DNA of 64,000 nucleotides from an uncultured Verrucomicrobia subdivision 3 bacterium (GCA_903875465.1 CAIQWB010000011.1:1-64000); one strand, 5' to 3'; shown: positions 25,815-34,369, counted from the stretch's first letter. Program-made: numbers and translations. Notes: generated from the sequence alone by a model not told the origin.

Positions 25815-28004
25815 ATGCCCAACCCGAATGCATCCGCCGACTGGTCGCAATATTCCCGTGCCGAACTGGAAGCCCGCCTCCAGGAATTGACGCAGCGCAA
25901 TGTGGAACTGGAGCGCCAGGCCAGCCAGCCGCACAACCCACAATTTCTGTTTGAAGCCATGCTGGCCGCCAGTCCCGACCGGATTTATTTCAAGGATGCC
26001 CAGTCGCGCTTTATCACGTGCAGCCAGGCCGCCCTCCGGCGATTAGGGGTGGCTGGTGTGGAACAAATTGCGGGCCGGACGGATTTTGATTTTATCCCGC
26101 CTGAACGAGCCCGGGTTTATTTTGAAAATGAACAACACATCTTGCAAACGGGCGAGCCGTTAATCAATGAGCCCCAAAAGCAAATCAAGGCAGACGGGGA
26201 AGTTGTGTGGTCTTCCGTGACCAAGATGCCTTTGCGCGATGCCCGGGGGGAAATTGTGGGGCTGGTGGGGATTAACCGGGATATCACCGAACACAAACAA
26301 GAAACCGAGGCATTGCAGCGATCCCGCGATGAACTGGAGCAATTGGTGGCGGCGCGCACCGCGGAACTATCCCGGGAAAGGCGTTTGTTGCGAACGTTGA
26401 TTGACCATCTGCCGGATGCCATTTACGTCAAGGATTTGCAGGGTCGCAAGCTCCTGGCCAACGCGGCCGATTTGAAAAATATGCGCTGCCCAGGCGAGGC
26501 CGAAGCCCTGGGTAAAAGCGATTTTGATTTTTTCTCCCGCGAGCTGGCGGAAAAGTTTTGGGCGGATGACCAACTCGTGTTGCAGGGCCAGCCGGTCATT
26601 GATCGCGAGGAGTATCTCATTGACGAATCTGGACAGAAACGTTGGCTATTGACCAGTAAACTGCCATTCCGGGATGCGGACGGCGACATCATCGGGTTGG
26701 TGGGGATTGGCCGGCTGATTACCCGGCGCAAACTGGCCGAGGAGGCCCTTGACCGCGAGCGCCGGTTGTTGCGGACACTCATTGATAATTTGCCGGACTG
26801 CATTTATGCCAAGGACACCGCCGGCCGCAAAACACTGGCGAATCCGGCCGACCTGAAAAATCTCCGCTGTAAAACCGAGGCCGACGCCATTGGTAAAAAT
26901 GATTTCGACCTGTTCCCCCCGGCCCAGGCGGAAAAATTTTGGGCGGATGACCAGCGCGTGTTGCACGGTGAGGCGGTGATCAACCGGGAGGAATTCTTCT
27001 TTGATGAAACCGGGGAGAAACGCTGGCTGCTCACGAGCAAACTGCCCCTGCCGGATCAAAACGGGAACATCGTCGGCCTGATCGGGATCGCGCGAGATAT
27101 CACCGTGGTTAAAAAAGCCGAGGAAAAGCTGGCGGAACACATGCGGGAACTGGAGCAGCGGGACCACCAAACCCGGGAGGAGTTGAACATGGCCCGCGAA
27201 CTGCAACTGGCGATGCTGCCGCAGAATTTTCCCTCGCTGCCGCGGCATAAACCGGCCTCCGAAAGTCACCTGGAATTCTTTAGTTTTTATTGTCCCTCCG
27301 GTGCGGTAAGCGGGGACTTTTTCGACGTGGTGCCCTTGTCGGACAACGCGGTTGGGCTCTTTATTTGCGATGCCATGGGGCATGATGTGCGCGCCGCCCT
27401 GGTCACGGCCATGATGCGGGCATTGGTGGCCGATTTGTGCGTCACCCTAAATGATCCGGGCGAATTGCTCACCCAGATGAACCGGGAACTGGCGGGTATA
27501 TTCAAGCAAAGTGGATCCATCATGTACGCCACGGCCTTCTATCTGATTGTCGACCTGGCCCGCGGGGAATTTCGTTTCGCCAGTGCGGCCCATCCGGACC
27601 CGATTCTGCTGCGGCGTGGCACCGGCACCGTGGATTGGTTGAAAGTGGATGCCGGCGCGAAAAAAGGGCCGGCGCTCGGGCTGTTTCTGGACGGCCGGTT
27701 TCCCACTTTCCGGCGGCCCATGGCCGCAGGGGATCTGATTGCGTTGTATACGGATGGATTAGTGGAAGTGGAAGGCCCCACCGGGGAGATGTTCACGGCC
27801 GCACACCTGCTGCAGGCGGTCCGCGAGCGGGCCCGGCGTCCGGCCAATGAGTTGTTCACCGGCGTGCTGGACGAAATCAAACGCTTCGCGGCGCGGCCGC
27901 AATTTGATGATGACATTTGCCTGGCCAGCGTGGAGGTGAAACGGCTGGTTGCCAATGAGGGCGTGAGCCTCAATGAAATGGCAATTGTGCCCGAGCAGGT
28001 ATGA
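25815..28004 (+). CDS. Multi-PAS PP2C-type serine phosphatase (RsbU/SpoIIE-like)
   Basis: 729 residues from the ATG at 25815; a GTG at 25809 is also possible. A short coiled coil (about 10-38) precedes three PAS domains: about 45-165, 190-310 and 315-435. The second and third are near copies ('LRTLIDHLPDAIYVKD' vs 'LRTLIDNLPDCIYAKD', both with 'EKFWADDQ..L.G'). A coiled coil links to a SpoIIE/PP2C domain (about 480-695) with metal-binding Asps in 'SGDFFDV' and 'CDAMGHDV'. Such enzymes dephosphorylate anti-sigma antagonists. No partner anti-sigma or antagonist gene lies next to it. Cytoplasmic. Confidence 0.92.
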   Translation: MPNPNASADWSQYSRAELEARLQELTQRNVELERQASQPHNPQFLFEAMLAASPDRIYFKDAQSRFITCSQAALRRLGVAGVEQIAGRTDFDFIPPERARVYFENEQHILQTGEPLINEPQKQIKADGEVVWSSVTKMPLRDARGEIVGLVGINRDITEHKQETEALQRSRDELEQLVAARTAELSRERRLLRTLIDHLPDAIYVKDLQGRKLLANAADLKNMRCPGEAEALGKSDFDFFSRELAEKFWADDQLVLQGQPVIDREEYLIDESGQKRWLLTSKLPFRDADGDIIGLVGIGRLITRRKLAEEALDRERRLLRTLIDNLPDCIYAKDTAGRKTLANPADLKNLRCKTEADAIGKNDFDLFPPAQAEKFWADDQRVLHGEAVINREEFFFDETGEKRWLLTSKLPLPDQNGNIVGLIGIARDITVVKKAEEKLAEHMRELEQRDHQTREELNMARELQLAMLPQNFPSLPRHKPASESHLEFFSFYCPSGAVSGDFFDVVPLSDNAVGLFICDAMGHDVRAALVTAMMRALVADLCVTLNDPGELLTQMNRELAGIFKQSGSIMYATAFYLIVDLARGEFRFASAAHPDPILLRRGTGTVDWLKVDAGAKKGPALGLFLDGRFPTFRRPMAAGDLIALYTDGLVEVEGPTGEMFTAAHLLQAVRERARRPANELFTGVLDEIKRFAARPQFDDDICLASVEVKRLVANEGVSLNEMAIVPEQV

Positions 28005-28038
28005 GTATCGTGCCGTGGCAACAATTCAGGCGGGTGCC

Positions 28039-28320
28039 TTAATGGTAAGTTGGCCAGTAGTTCAGCATGGTTAAACAAGCCATGACGGCGGTGCCGGCCA
28101 GGAATAACAGCGCAATTCCCATGCGGGCGCCGACGACGCCCCAGAACTGGTAGCGATAAGCCGGGTTCCAATTTCCGGCGCGCAGTTGGTTGATGCGGCG
28201 GTTGTGGCCCAAAGCGGCCACCGCCAGCGGCAGGCCGAGGAGCGGGATCAAACCCAGCACCCCCATGACGAAGCATTTGAACGAACGCTGGATGATTTCA
28301 ATTTTGATCTGGGGAGTCAT
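28039..28320 (-). CDS. Small two-TM membrane protein at the end of the pseudopilin operon
   Basis: 93 residues. Two hydrophobic segments (about 15-35 and 63-85) flank a basic loop 'GHNRRINQLRAGNWNPAYRYQFWG'. It starts 5 bp after the preceding pseudopilin-like gene on the same strand, so it is the last gene of that operon. No family recognised; the context suggests it assists the secretion/pilus-like apparatus. Confidence 0.6.
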   Translation of the reverse strand: MTPQIKIEIIQRSFKCFVMGVLGLIPLLGLPLAVAALGHNRRINQLRAGNWNPAYRYQFWGVVGARMGIALLFLAGTAVMACLTMLNYWPTYH

Positions 28321-28325
28321 GGCTT

Positions 28326-28568
28326 TCAGGGCGTGGGTACCGCGGTGGTGTTGGTGCCGGTCGGGTGCTCCGGAGTGGCGGCGCCAGCGGCAAGGCGCAC
28401 GGTCTGGCGCTGGTCCACCAAATGCACTTCGGTCCGCAGCGAGTTAATGGTGCGGGTGTTGGAGGCCACGAGCAGGGCCATCACTGCGAGCATCGCCAGC
28501 ATGACAATCACGGCGGAACCGGCCTGGCTGGCCCCGTGTGGGGAGGTGCGCGATAGACAAGTTTTCAT
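28326..28568 (-). CDS. Pseudopilin-like protein without the usual +5 Glu (GspK-like)
   Basis: 80 residues. A basic start, then 'AGSAVIVMLAMLAVMALLV', a hydrophobic helix like a prepilin N-terminus but with no Glu at position +5 and no clear GF cleavage site. GspK/PilX-type tip pseudopilins also lack that Glu. The rest is short and ends in a Pro/Thr tail, far smaller than GspK (~300 residues). It overlaps its upstream neighbour by 4 bp. The alternative is a simple one-TM membrane protein. Confidence 0.55.
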   Translation of the reverse strand: MKTCLSRTSPHGASQAGSAVIVMLAMLAVMALLVASNTRTINSLRTEVHLVDQRQTVRLAAGAATPEHPTGTNTTAVPTP

Positions 28569-29083
28569 GGGTGCGGGAATTGCGGGGGCACGGATTCAAA
28601 GCTAAACCAGGGCCGGAGGCCCACTTTTTTTCGGGCGTTGACCAGCTCCAGTTCCCACCGCCAGGCAGTCACCTGGGAGCGGGCATCGGCCTGCATGTGC
28701 GAACTATTAACATGAGCCAATAACAGTTTGCGCGGGGCCTGTTTGCCCGCCTGGCGTTGCAGTGTCCCCTCGCCAAAGGAATAATAAATGGTGTAACCCG
28801 GATGCGGAATAATGCATTGCTCAGTGTTACCGGCTGCCACCACCTGGATGGGGCCGCTGGCGGTCCGGATGTCCGCCCGCCATTGCTCCCCGGCGTGCAA
28901 GGCCCGGACAATGTCGTCCGCGTTGCGCCGCAGATGTTTGTTATCGTCCCAGCAACGGTTAAATCCGAACAGCGCCACGGTGAGGACCACGCCGAGCACG
29001 GCAATATAAACGAGACATTCAATGAGCGAAATGCCCTGCTCGGTTTTGGGCCCTGCGTGAAAGGGGTTTAAGCGGATGTTCAT
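28565..29083 (-). CDS. Type II secretion/pilus pseudopilin (GspJ-like)
   Basis: 172 residues with a canonical class III prepilin signal: 'KTEQG' then 'ISLIECLVYIAVLGVVLTVALFGF', cleavage after Gly and Glu at +5. A globular domain follows. Prepilin peptidase would process it and GspE/GspF would assemble it into a short pseudopilus. The peptidase gene is not in the window. It overlaps both neighbours by 4 bp. Confidence 0.8.
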   Translation of the reverse strand: MNIRLNPFHAGPKTEQGISLIECLVYIAVLGVVLTVALFGFNRCWDDNKHLRRNADDIVRALHAGEQWRADIRTASGPIQVVAAGNTEQCIIPHPGYTIYYSFGEGTLQRQAGKQAPRKLLLAHVNSSHMQADARSQVTAWRWELELVNARKKVGLRPWFSFESVPPQFPHP

Positions 29084-29457
29084 TTTAAGGTGACCTCCCG
29101 GACCACGGTGCCAATGCCGGATTTTTCGGAGGCGGACCAGGCCAGCCGCAAATGCCTGCCGGTGCGGGTCAATTCAAACTGGCCGGCTGGCAGATTCGCC
29201 GCCGCGTTCGCTGTGACCGCATAGGCATGCGTACCCTCCGGGCAGGACTGCCATTCACCAGCAGCGAGGATTTCCATTTCCCCATCCACGATTTCCATGG
29301 CGAGGGCGCGCTGGTAGGTGGCGCGGAAGAGACGGGACTCCGAATTTACGGTGTAAGCGAGGGGAAAGATCGCCAGCACCAGCAGGCCCATGCCCACCAC
29401 CAAATCCAGCATGAGAAAACCGCGGGCGGATGAAAGGCGACGGGGGTTGATTACCAT
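29080..29457 (-). CDS. Type II secretion/pilus pseudopilin (GspI-like), Asp at +5
   Basis: 125 residues. N-terminus 'RLSSARG' then 'FLMLDLVVGMGLLVLAIFPLAYTV', a prepilin signal with Asp in place of the conserved Glu at +5. The mature part resembles short GspI proteins ('YQRALAMEIVDGEMEILAAGEW'). It overlaps the second GspF gene and the next pseudopilin by 4-7 bp, so all are co-translated. Confidence 0.75.
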   Translation of the reverse strand: MVINPRRLSSARGFLMLDLVVGMGLLVLAIFPLAYTVNSESRLFRATYQRALAMEIVDGEMEILAAGEWQSCPEGTHAYAVTANAAANLPAGQFELTRTGRHLRLAWSASEKSGIGTVVREVTLK

Positions 29458-30635
29458 AGAACCCCCTGATTGATGGATGCCACAAAGAACATAAATACCG
29501 AGACGGCAATCGCGCCCACAAATAACCCGCTCAACAATACCACGGCCGTGGTGATGGCATGCGCAGCGGCTTGTTCCAGTTGAAAGGCCCGCGCATCGAG
29601 CGATTCCTGCCAGCCGGTCAGCGCGCGGAGGAATCCCCCGTGACTGGCCACCGCATTGCGCAAGCGCCAGCGAAATTCGCCCGAGTCATCGAGTTGCTGA
29701 ACGGCCTCCGCCAGGCTCCGACCCTGAGCCAAGGCCGCCATGGCTTTGGCCGTACGGCCGTTAAAGACCGCATTGGCAGCGCCCGTGCCGGCCAGTTTCA
29801 GGGCCTCAGCCTCCGGCACCCCGGCATCCAATAATACCGCCAGCAAGCTGGAAAAATCCCGCTGCATGCGCCGTCGCCGCCAGGGCAGCCAGAAATGCAC
29901 CCGTTCCAAAAAAGGCCACCAGCCGACCAGGCGGGGGCCGGCGATGTAAATAAACACCAGCAGCCACACCAGCAGCAAGGCGGCGCATTGTGCGGCGATT
30001 ACCAAGTTGAAATTGTCATGAATGTAGCGCAGAAAATTCATCCCGATGGGAGCCCCGGCGAAGCCCGTCCCGGCGAAAACGTCCAGATATTTGGGGATCA
30101 CAAAAATCATAAACATGCCAAACATGATGAATCCCACGGGAGTAATCACAAAGGTAAGGATGAGCAGGTAATGGAAGGCACCCTGGGTCTGGCTGGAGCC
30201 ATCCTTGAGGATTTGGCGGCAGGCGGGTAAAACCCTGGCAAGATTCCCCAAACGCCGTCCGGCCCGCAACATGGCGGTGATTTGGGGCGGTAGAAAATTC
30301 GGCACACGGGCCAGGGCCGCTTCCAGATTCAACCCGGTTTCGAGCCAGGCCGCCAGCAGATGAAAATCCAGTCCCATGGACAGGTCGCGACTTTGGGCGA
30401 GTGAAATCAGAGTTTCCTCCACCGGTTGGCCTTGTTGCAGGGTGTTTTCGAGCAGGTTCAAAAACAGGCGCGCGCGTTCGGACCGCCGCATGGGCAGGCT
30501 CAGGCAAAAATGCGCCAGGCAAAGCAGCCCAAACAACCCGCCCAGCACCAGGAAAATCAGCGCGGCCACGCCGCTGACTTTAAAGATCGTGAGGGTGACC
30601 TCCAGCAAGGATTCAGAAATATCGGCCATAATCAC
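29451..30635 (-). CDS. gspF: GspF/PilC-type inner-membrane assembly protein (second copy)
   Basis: 394 residues; the ATG two codons later (30629) is also possible. Three TM regions (about 16-40, 170-195, 355-385) and GspF repeats, for example 'DFSSLLAVLLDAGVPEAEALKLAG...NAVFNGRTAKAMAALAQGRSLAEAV'. GspF forms the inner-membrane platform that the ATPase drives. It has an extra N-terminal TM relative to typical GspF. It follows another gspF-like gene with a 4-bp overlap. The two are diverged paralogues and may form a heteromeric platform. Confidence 0.85.
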   Translation of the reverse strand: MIMADISESLLEVTLTIFKVSGVAALIFLVLGGLFGLLCLAHFCLSLPMRRSERARLFLNLLENTLQQGQPVEETLISLAQSRDLSMGLDFHLLAAWLETGLNLEAALARVPNFLPPQITAMLRAGRRLGNLARVLPACRQILKDGSSQTQGAFHYLLILTFVITPVGFIMFGMFMIFVIPKYLDVFAGTGFAGAPIGMNFLRYIHDNFNLVIAAQCAALLLVWLLVFIYIAGPRLVGWWPFLERVHFWLPWRRRRMQRDFSSLLAVLLDAGVPEAEALKLAGTGAANAVFNGRTAKAMAALAQGRSLAEAVQQLDDSGEFRWRLRNAVASHGGFLRALTGWQESLDARAFQLEQAAAHAITTAVVLLSGLFVGAIAVSVFMFFVASINQGVLW

Positions 30636-31624
30636 ATCTCTCCACTGAGACTGTTAATAAATGAGGTGAACACCGAAATCACCGGTTGGATCTGGAGAAT
30701 GATCATGAAGCCCAAACCCAGCACGGCGCAGGGCAGGGCGGAGTACAACAGCAAATCGCTGCGGTACGCCGCCCGGGCCTGATAAACCTCGGCCACCCGT
30801 TGAAAACCAGCCCCCAAGTCTTCGCCGGAATGGGCCATCATCCAGACAAAGAGCGGGGGAAATACTTTGCTGCCGGCGGCCATTTCGGAAAACTTTCCCC
30901 GGCCGGACGACAGATTTTGGCGCCAGCGGGTCAGTTCGGCACCGGCGGGTGTGCCGGCTTCCAGTTGGGCCACCAACCCCAATGCCTCCGCCAACGGCAC
31001 ACCGCTTTTGAGCATCAGGGCCAGGGTGGAGGCAATCCCAGCCAGACTGGCTTCGCGGAAGGCGGGCAACCGCCAGCGCACGAACCGGCGTACGTTGCCG
31101 GTGCTGACCGCCACGGCCACCACCACGATGAGCAAACCCAAAATCGCCGGCGAAATGATATAACCGAATTGCAGGCCAAACCAGGCTGTATCGGTCAACC
31201 GCACCCAGGCTCCGGCGAGGATGCCCAGCAAAAATTGATGCACGATGAAGGACAAAAAGCCGGCGAGTAGAAACGCCACCCCCAGCACCAGAACGGGATA
31301 AACCATCAGGCCTTTCAGGCGCGCCCAGAGGGCATTGGTGCGCTGGTAATGGTCGGCTAGCAAGGTTAGGATGCCGGGCAAGTCATGGCTTTGCGCGCCC
31401 ACTTCCAGCATGCGTTTGTAAAGCTCCGGCAACTGGCGGGGACGGATGGCCTCCGCCAGCGGGGTGCCTCGCGCCAGATCGGCCTCCAGGGTTTGGATTT
31501 CGGTGCGGAGAGAGCCCTGGCGCATTTCGGCGCACAGGCGTTGCAACGCTCCTTCCAGGGGGATGCCGTCCCGCAACAGGGCGGCTAGTTGCTGGTTAAA
31601 AAAAGCAAATTCGTCATTTTTCAT
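30632..31624 (-). CDS. gspF: GspF/PilC-type inner-membrane assembly protein (first copy)
   Basis: 330 residues with two GspF domains: 'FNQQLAALLRDGIPLEGALQRLCAEM...LEADLARGTPLAEAI' (1-115) and 'STLALMLKSGVPLAEALGLVAQLEAG...MAAGSKVFPPLFVWMMAHSGEDLGAGF' (about 190-300), with TM helices near 107-130, 150-172 and 300-320. It is the membrane platform for pseudopilus assembly. It overlaps gspE upstream and the second gspF downstream by 4 bp each. Confidence 0.9.
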   Translation of the reverse strand: MKNDEFAFFNQQLAALLRDGIPLEGALQRLCAEMRQGSLRTEIQTLEADLARGTPLAEAIRPRQLPELYKRMLEVGAQSHDLPGILTLLADHYQRTNALWARLKGLMVYPVLVLGVAFLLAGFLSFIVHQFLLGILAGAWVRLTDTAWFGLQFGYIISPAILGLLIVVVAVAVSTGNVRRFVRWRLPAFREASLAGIASTLALMLKSGVPLAEALGLVAQLEAGTPAGAELTRWRQNLSSGRGKFSEMAAGSKVFPPLFVWMMAHSGEDLGAGFQRVAEVYQARAAYRSDLLLYSALPCAVLGLGFMIILQIQPVISVFTSFINSLSGEM

Positions 31625-32721
31625 AAGCCAAAAATTCGGCGGTATTCAGTCTGGTTGGTGACCCCGTTTTGCAACAGTAATTGCGCGGCTTGCTCCAGGG
31701 TGTGGCCGGTCGCGACGCTCGCGACGTCATGCGCTCGAATCTGTGCCTGCACGGCGGCATCCACCCGCAGCCATTCCACCAGCGGTACCCGGCCGGCATA
31801 ACCCGTTTGCAGGCAGGCGGCGCAGCCGTTGCCGGCGCAGGCGCGGCAGAGCTTGCGCATCAAGCGCTGGTTCAGGATTAATTCGGTGGCGGAGGCAATG
31901 GCCGAGCGGTCAGCACACATGACCAGCAGCCGTTCCAGCACGCCGCGACAGGAGCCGGCGTGGAGTGTGGAAATCACCAGATGCCCGGTGAGCGCGGCGC
32001 GCACGGCAATGTTGGCCGTCTCCTCGTCGCGAATTTCACCAATTACCAGGGCCTGTGGATCCTGTCGCAACAAATGCCGCGCCGCGCGGGCAAAATCCAG
32101 GCCGCGGACCTCATTGGCCTCGGTCTGCATGACGCCCGGCACGATTTGTTCCACGGGGTCTTCAATGGTAATAATGTGGCGTCCACCCATTTCGGCAAGG
32201 GCGCGGAGACACGCATAAATGGTGGTGGTCTTGCCACTGCCGGCCGGACCCGTGAGCAGGAGCAGGCCAGCGGTCTGGCGGAGAAAGGTGTGCAATTCCG
32301 CCGTCACCGGGGCCGGAAATTCCAATTCGGCCAGGCCTCTCGCCGAACCGGGATGGAACAGCCGGAGGACAATTTTCTCACCGGTAACGGTTGGATAGGT
32401 CGCCACCCGCAGATCGCTCCGGGCTTTAACCGTGTGTTTATCAATCCGACCGTCCTGCGGCAGCGAATCCTGGTACGTTTTAAGTTGGGCCAGGAATTTG
32501 ATGCGCCCGAAAACCCGCTCGGCCAGTTCGGGGGCAAAGGTGGTAGCCGGGGTCATGAGGCCATCCAACCGAAAGGCGACGGTTGCGCCGTTACCCGTCA
32601 TTTGCAGATGGATGTCACTGGCGGCCGCGGCTTCCGCCTGTTGAATTAATGCCTCGACTGCTTCCGGAGCAGAGACGGTGCCGGGTTCGGTGGGCAAGGC
32701 TTGTAATTTTCCAGCGATCAT
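31621..32721 (-). CDS. gspE: GspE/PilB-type secretion ATPase, compact
   Basis: 366 residues. Walker A GPAGSGKT (158-165), Asp box 'IITIEDPVE' (183-191), Walker B 'ALVIGEIRDEE' (224-234), His box 'GHLVISTLHAG' (246-256) and a tetracysteine zinc site (Cys292, 295, 300, 303). It lacks the ~150-residue N1 domain of full GspE/PilB, which docks to GspL/PilM. Hexameric ATPase powering pseudopilus assembly. First of the assembly genes; it overlaps gspF by 4 bp and is 8 bp after the small membrane protein gene. Confidence 0.92.
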   Translation of the reverse strand: MIAGKLQALPTEPGTVSAPEAVEALIQQAEAAAASDIHLQMTGNGATVAFRLDGLMTPATTFAPELAERVFGRIKFLAQLKTYQDSLPQDGRIDKHTVKARSDLRVATYPTVTGEKIVLRLFHPGSARGLAELEFPAPVTAELHTFLRQTAGLLLLTGPAGSGKTTTIYACLRALAEMGGRHIITIEDPVEQIVPGVMQTEANEVRGLDFARAARHLLRQDPQALVIGEIRDEETANIAVRAALTGHLVISTLHAGSCRGVLERLLVMCADRSAIASATELILNQRLMRKLCRACAGNGCAACLQTGYAGRVPLVEWLRVDAAVQAQIRAHDVASVATGHTLEQAAQLLLQNGVTNQTEYRRIFGL

Positions 32722-32729
32722 AGCCAGGG

Positions 32730-33083
32730 TCAGGGTTGTTCGGGCAGTAGTTTTTTCAGGCCGTGTTCATTCAGCATTAAACTGCGGACCTGGTCGGGGA
32801 TTTTGGTGAGAGACACCCGGAATTCCCTTTGGTTTTCCATCATAGCATGGGTCAGACCCCGGGGTACATCATTGTGGCCAATAAAGTAACCGAGGGTAAA
32901 GCAACCAAATGCGAGGCTAAAGCCCCAGGCTAATTGTGGCAGCCAGGAGGAGGGCGCGGGGCGCGGTAGTGGCCGGGTGCGCAAATCATTGGTGATTCGC
33001 CGGGGGAAATCCGCCCAATATTCCCCGCTCCGTTCCGGGGCTTGGAGCGCACGCAACTGGGCTTCGAGATCGGAATCGTTCAT
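32730..33083 (-). CDS. Single-TM protein paired with an ECF sigma factor
   Basis: 117 residues: an N-terminal cytoplasmic part (1-45) with Pro/Arg-rich linker, one TM helix (about 47-70, 'WLPQLAWGFSLAFGCFTLGYF') and a C-terminal helix ending 'MLNEHGLKKLLPEQP'. It starts 4 bp after the ECF sigma stop, the position usual for an anti-sigma factor, but has no zinc-binding HxxxCxxC motif. An anti-sigma role is plausible from context only. Confidence 0.6.
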   Translation of the reverse strand: MNDSDLEAQLRALQAPERSGEYWADFPRRITNDLRTRPLPRPAPSSWLPQLAWGFSLAFGCFTLGYFIGHNDVPRGLTHAMMENQREFRVSLTKIPDQVRSLMLNEHGLKKLLPEQP

Positions 33084-33087
33084 GGCA

Positions 33088-33624
33088 TCACTCGTGGTTT
33101 TTCAGCCATTTTTTCAACTTCCGGCGCGCGGCAAATATGCGCCAGGAAACCGTGGTTTCGGAGCAACCCAGGGCTTTCGCGGCTTCCGCGTGGTTCAGCC
33201 CATCGTACACGGTCAGCACGATGGCTGCCCGTTGCCGGGCCGGGAGTTTCAGCAGCGCGGCCTGCACACGGCCGCTTTGCTCCGGGTGGCTTTCAGTAAA
33301 TTCCGCATGGTTTGTGGCGGCCTCCGTGGCCCACTGGGTATGAACTTCCAGGCGGCGAGTCTCCCGCTGGCGCCAGTTCAGACAAGCGTTAATGGCAATG
33401 CGATACAGCCAGGTGGAGAATTTGGCACCACCCTGATACTGGCCGATCTGCTCATAGGCGCGGACAAAGGCTTCCTGGGCGAGATCCTCGGCATCGGCCA
33501 GGGAGCCCGTCATTCGGTAGGTCAAGGAATGGATCATGCGTTGATGCTGGCGAACCAGCGCTTCAAAGGCCGCCGGATCACCATTTTGACTGGCCCTCAC
33601 CAAGGATTCATCAGGGTCGCCCAT
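33088..33624 (-). CDS. ECF-type RNA polymerase sigma factor
   Basis: 178 residues from the ATG at 33624; longer in-frame readings add unrelated residues. Region 2: 'FEALVRQHQRMIHSLTYRMTGSLADAEDLAQEAFVRAYEQI...FSTWLYRIAINACLNWRQR'. Region 4: 'LPARQRAAIVLTVYDGLNHAEAAKALGCSETTVSWRIFAARRKLKKWL'. There is no extra domain, so it looks like the RpoE/CarQ class. It heads the operon with the TM protein, GspE, GspF pair and pseudopilins, suggesting this sigma factor controls or is controlled with that apparatus. Confidence 0.93.
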   Translation of the reverse strand: MGDPDESLVRASQNGDPAAFEALVRQHQRMIHSLTYRMTGSLADAEDLAQEAFVRAYEQIGQYQGGAKFSTWLYRIAINACLNWRQRETRRLEVHTQWATEAATNHAEFTESHPEQSGRVQAALLKLPARQRAAIVLTVYDGLNHAEAAKALGCSETTVSWRIFAARRKLKKWLKNHE

Positions 33625-34050
33625 GCGGCTTGCTTTTAACCTGTCTGACCAGTGGGACGGGGAAATCCTTTGAATTATTTTTTGCGCCCCGCCCGCCGGG
33701 CTGTCCGGGAGGTCGCCGCCGAAAGGGATTTGGGCGGGCAGGGGGTTCATGGAACGGGGGTGTTCATGGGTGCGCCGGAAGGGTTAGCAGCTTTGGGCGG
33801 ACCTGGCAACTGGGTTTCGGGATAGTTCAAATTTTAGGGTCCGGAGGGGGGGGGCTTGACGCGCCTTGACGGGTTTTTATTTGGTTTTATTGTAAATGCT
33901 TCATGAACAATGGTTTGAATTGATTTAAGCCGGTTTTACGGGGGTTGACAGAACCCGACAGACCGGGCTGTTTTGCCGCCTCCCCCAACCGGCCCTGATT
34001 TAAAATCTGGTGGCAAGGGGCAGGAATTCAGCCGGGCAAATTCGATGGAA

Positions 34051-34160
34051 AGGCACGATTAGGCACGATTGGGCACGATTAGGCACGATTAGGCACGATT
34101 AGGCACGATTAGGCACGATTAGGCACGATTAGGCACGATTAGGTACGATTAGGTACGATT
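34051..34160. repeat. Decamer tandem array, 11 copies of (A/G)GG(C/T)ACGATT
   Basis: Eleven head-to-tail 10-bp units fill 34051-34160. Eight read AGGCACGATT, one GGGCACGATT (34071) and the last two AGGTACGATT. The 10-bp period is close to one DNA helical turn. Two further copies of the unit (GGGTACGATT, AGGTGCGATT) occur at 59549-59568 in another intergenic gap. Confidence 0.95.
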
Positions 34161-34315
34161 GGGGGCAAATCGCTTGGAGCGGCATGGAATTGTGCGGGTG
34201 CCGTGGGCAACCCCAGTCAATGAAGGATGTCAAAGAGCCGCTTTTCGCCAAGAGAATGTGGCTTAAACCGGTGAGCTACCTTGCCGGAGCAAATAGAAAA
34301 ACTGCTCTGAAGAGT

Positions 34316-34344
34316 AGTATAACGCGGGTGGTTGTGCCCGTCAA
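34316..34344 (-). promoter_or_regulatory. Near-consensus sigma-70 promoter reading through the decamer array
   Basis: Minus strand: -35 TTGACG (34344-34339), exactly 17 nt, -10 TATACT (34321-34316). Predicted start near 34309. It lies 26 bp after the GH29 stop, so it drives whatever follows: the decamer array and, about 690 bp further, the sigma factor operon, or an independent RNA. Confidence 0.6.
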
Positions 34345-34369
34345 GTGGCGGTGGCAGGGAAGGACACGG

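Larger units (their letters stand above)
33625..34369. other. Long non-coding gap before the sigma operon
   Basis: About 745 bp between the sigma factor and the GH29 stop. It contains the decamer array (34051-34160) and a near-consensus minus-strand promoter (34316-34344). The remaining 33770-34050 holds AT-rich stretches and G-runs but no supported gene on either strand. Confidence 0.5.

Noticed and set aside
33862-33905. Plus-strand promoter TTGACG...TATTGT
   Set aside because: The -10 match is only partial and no plus-strand gene lies downstream before the GH29 gene, which is on the other strand.
33956-33985. TTGACA on the plus strand as a promoter
   Set aside because: There is no -10-like hexamer at 15-19 nt and no plus-strand gene follows.
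34051-34160. CRISPR array
   Set aside because: Units are contiguous 10-mers without unique spacers, and no cas gene is near.
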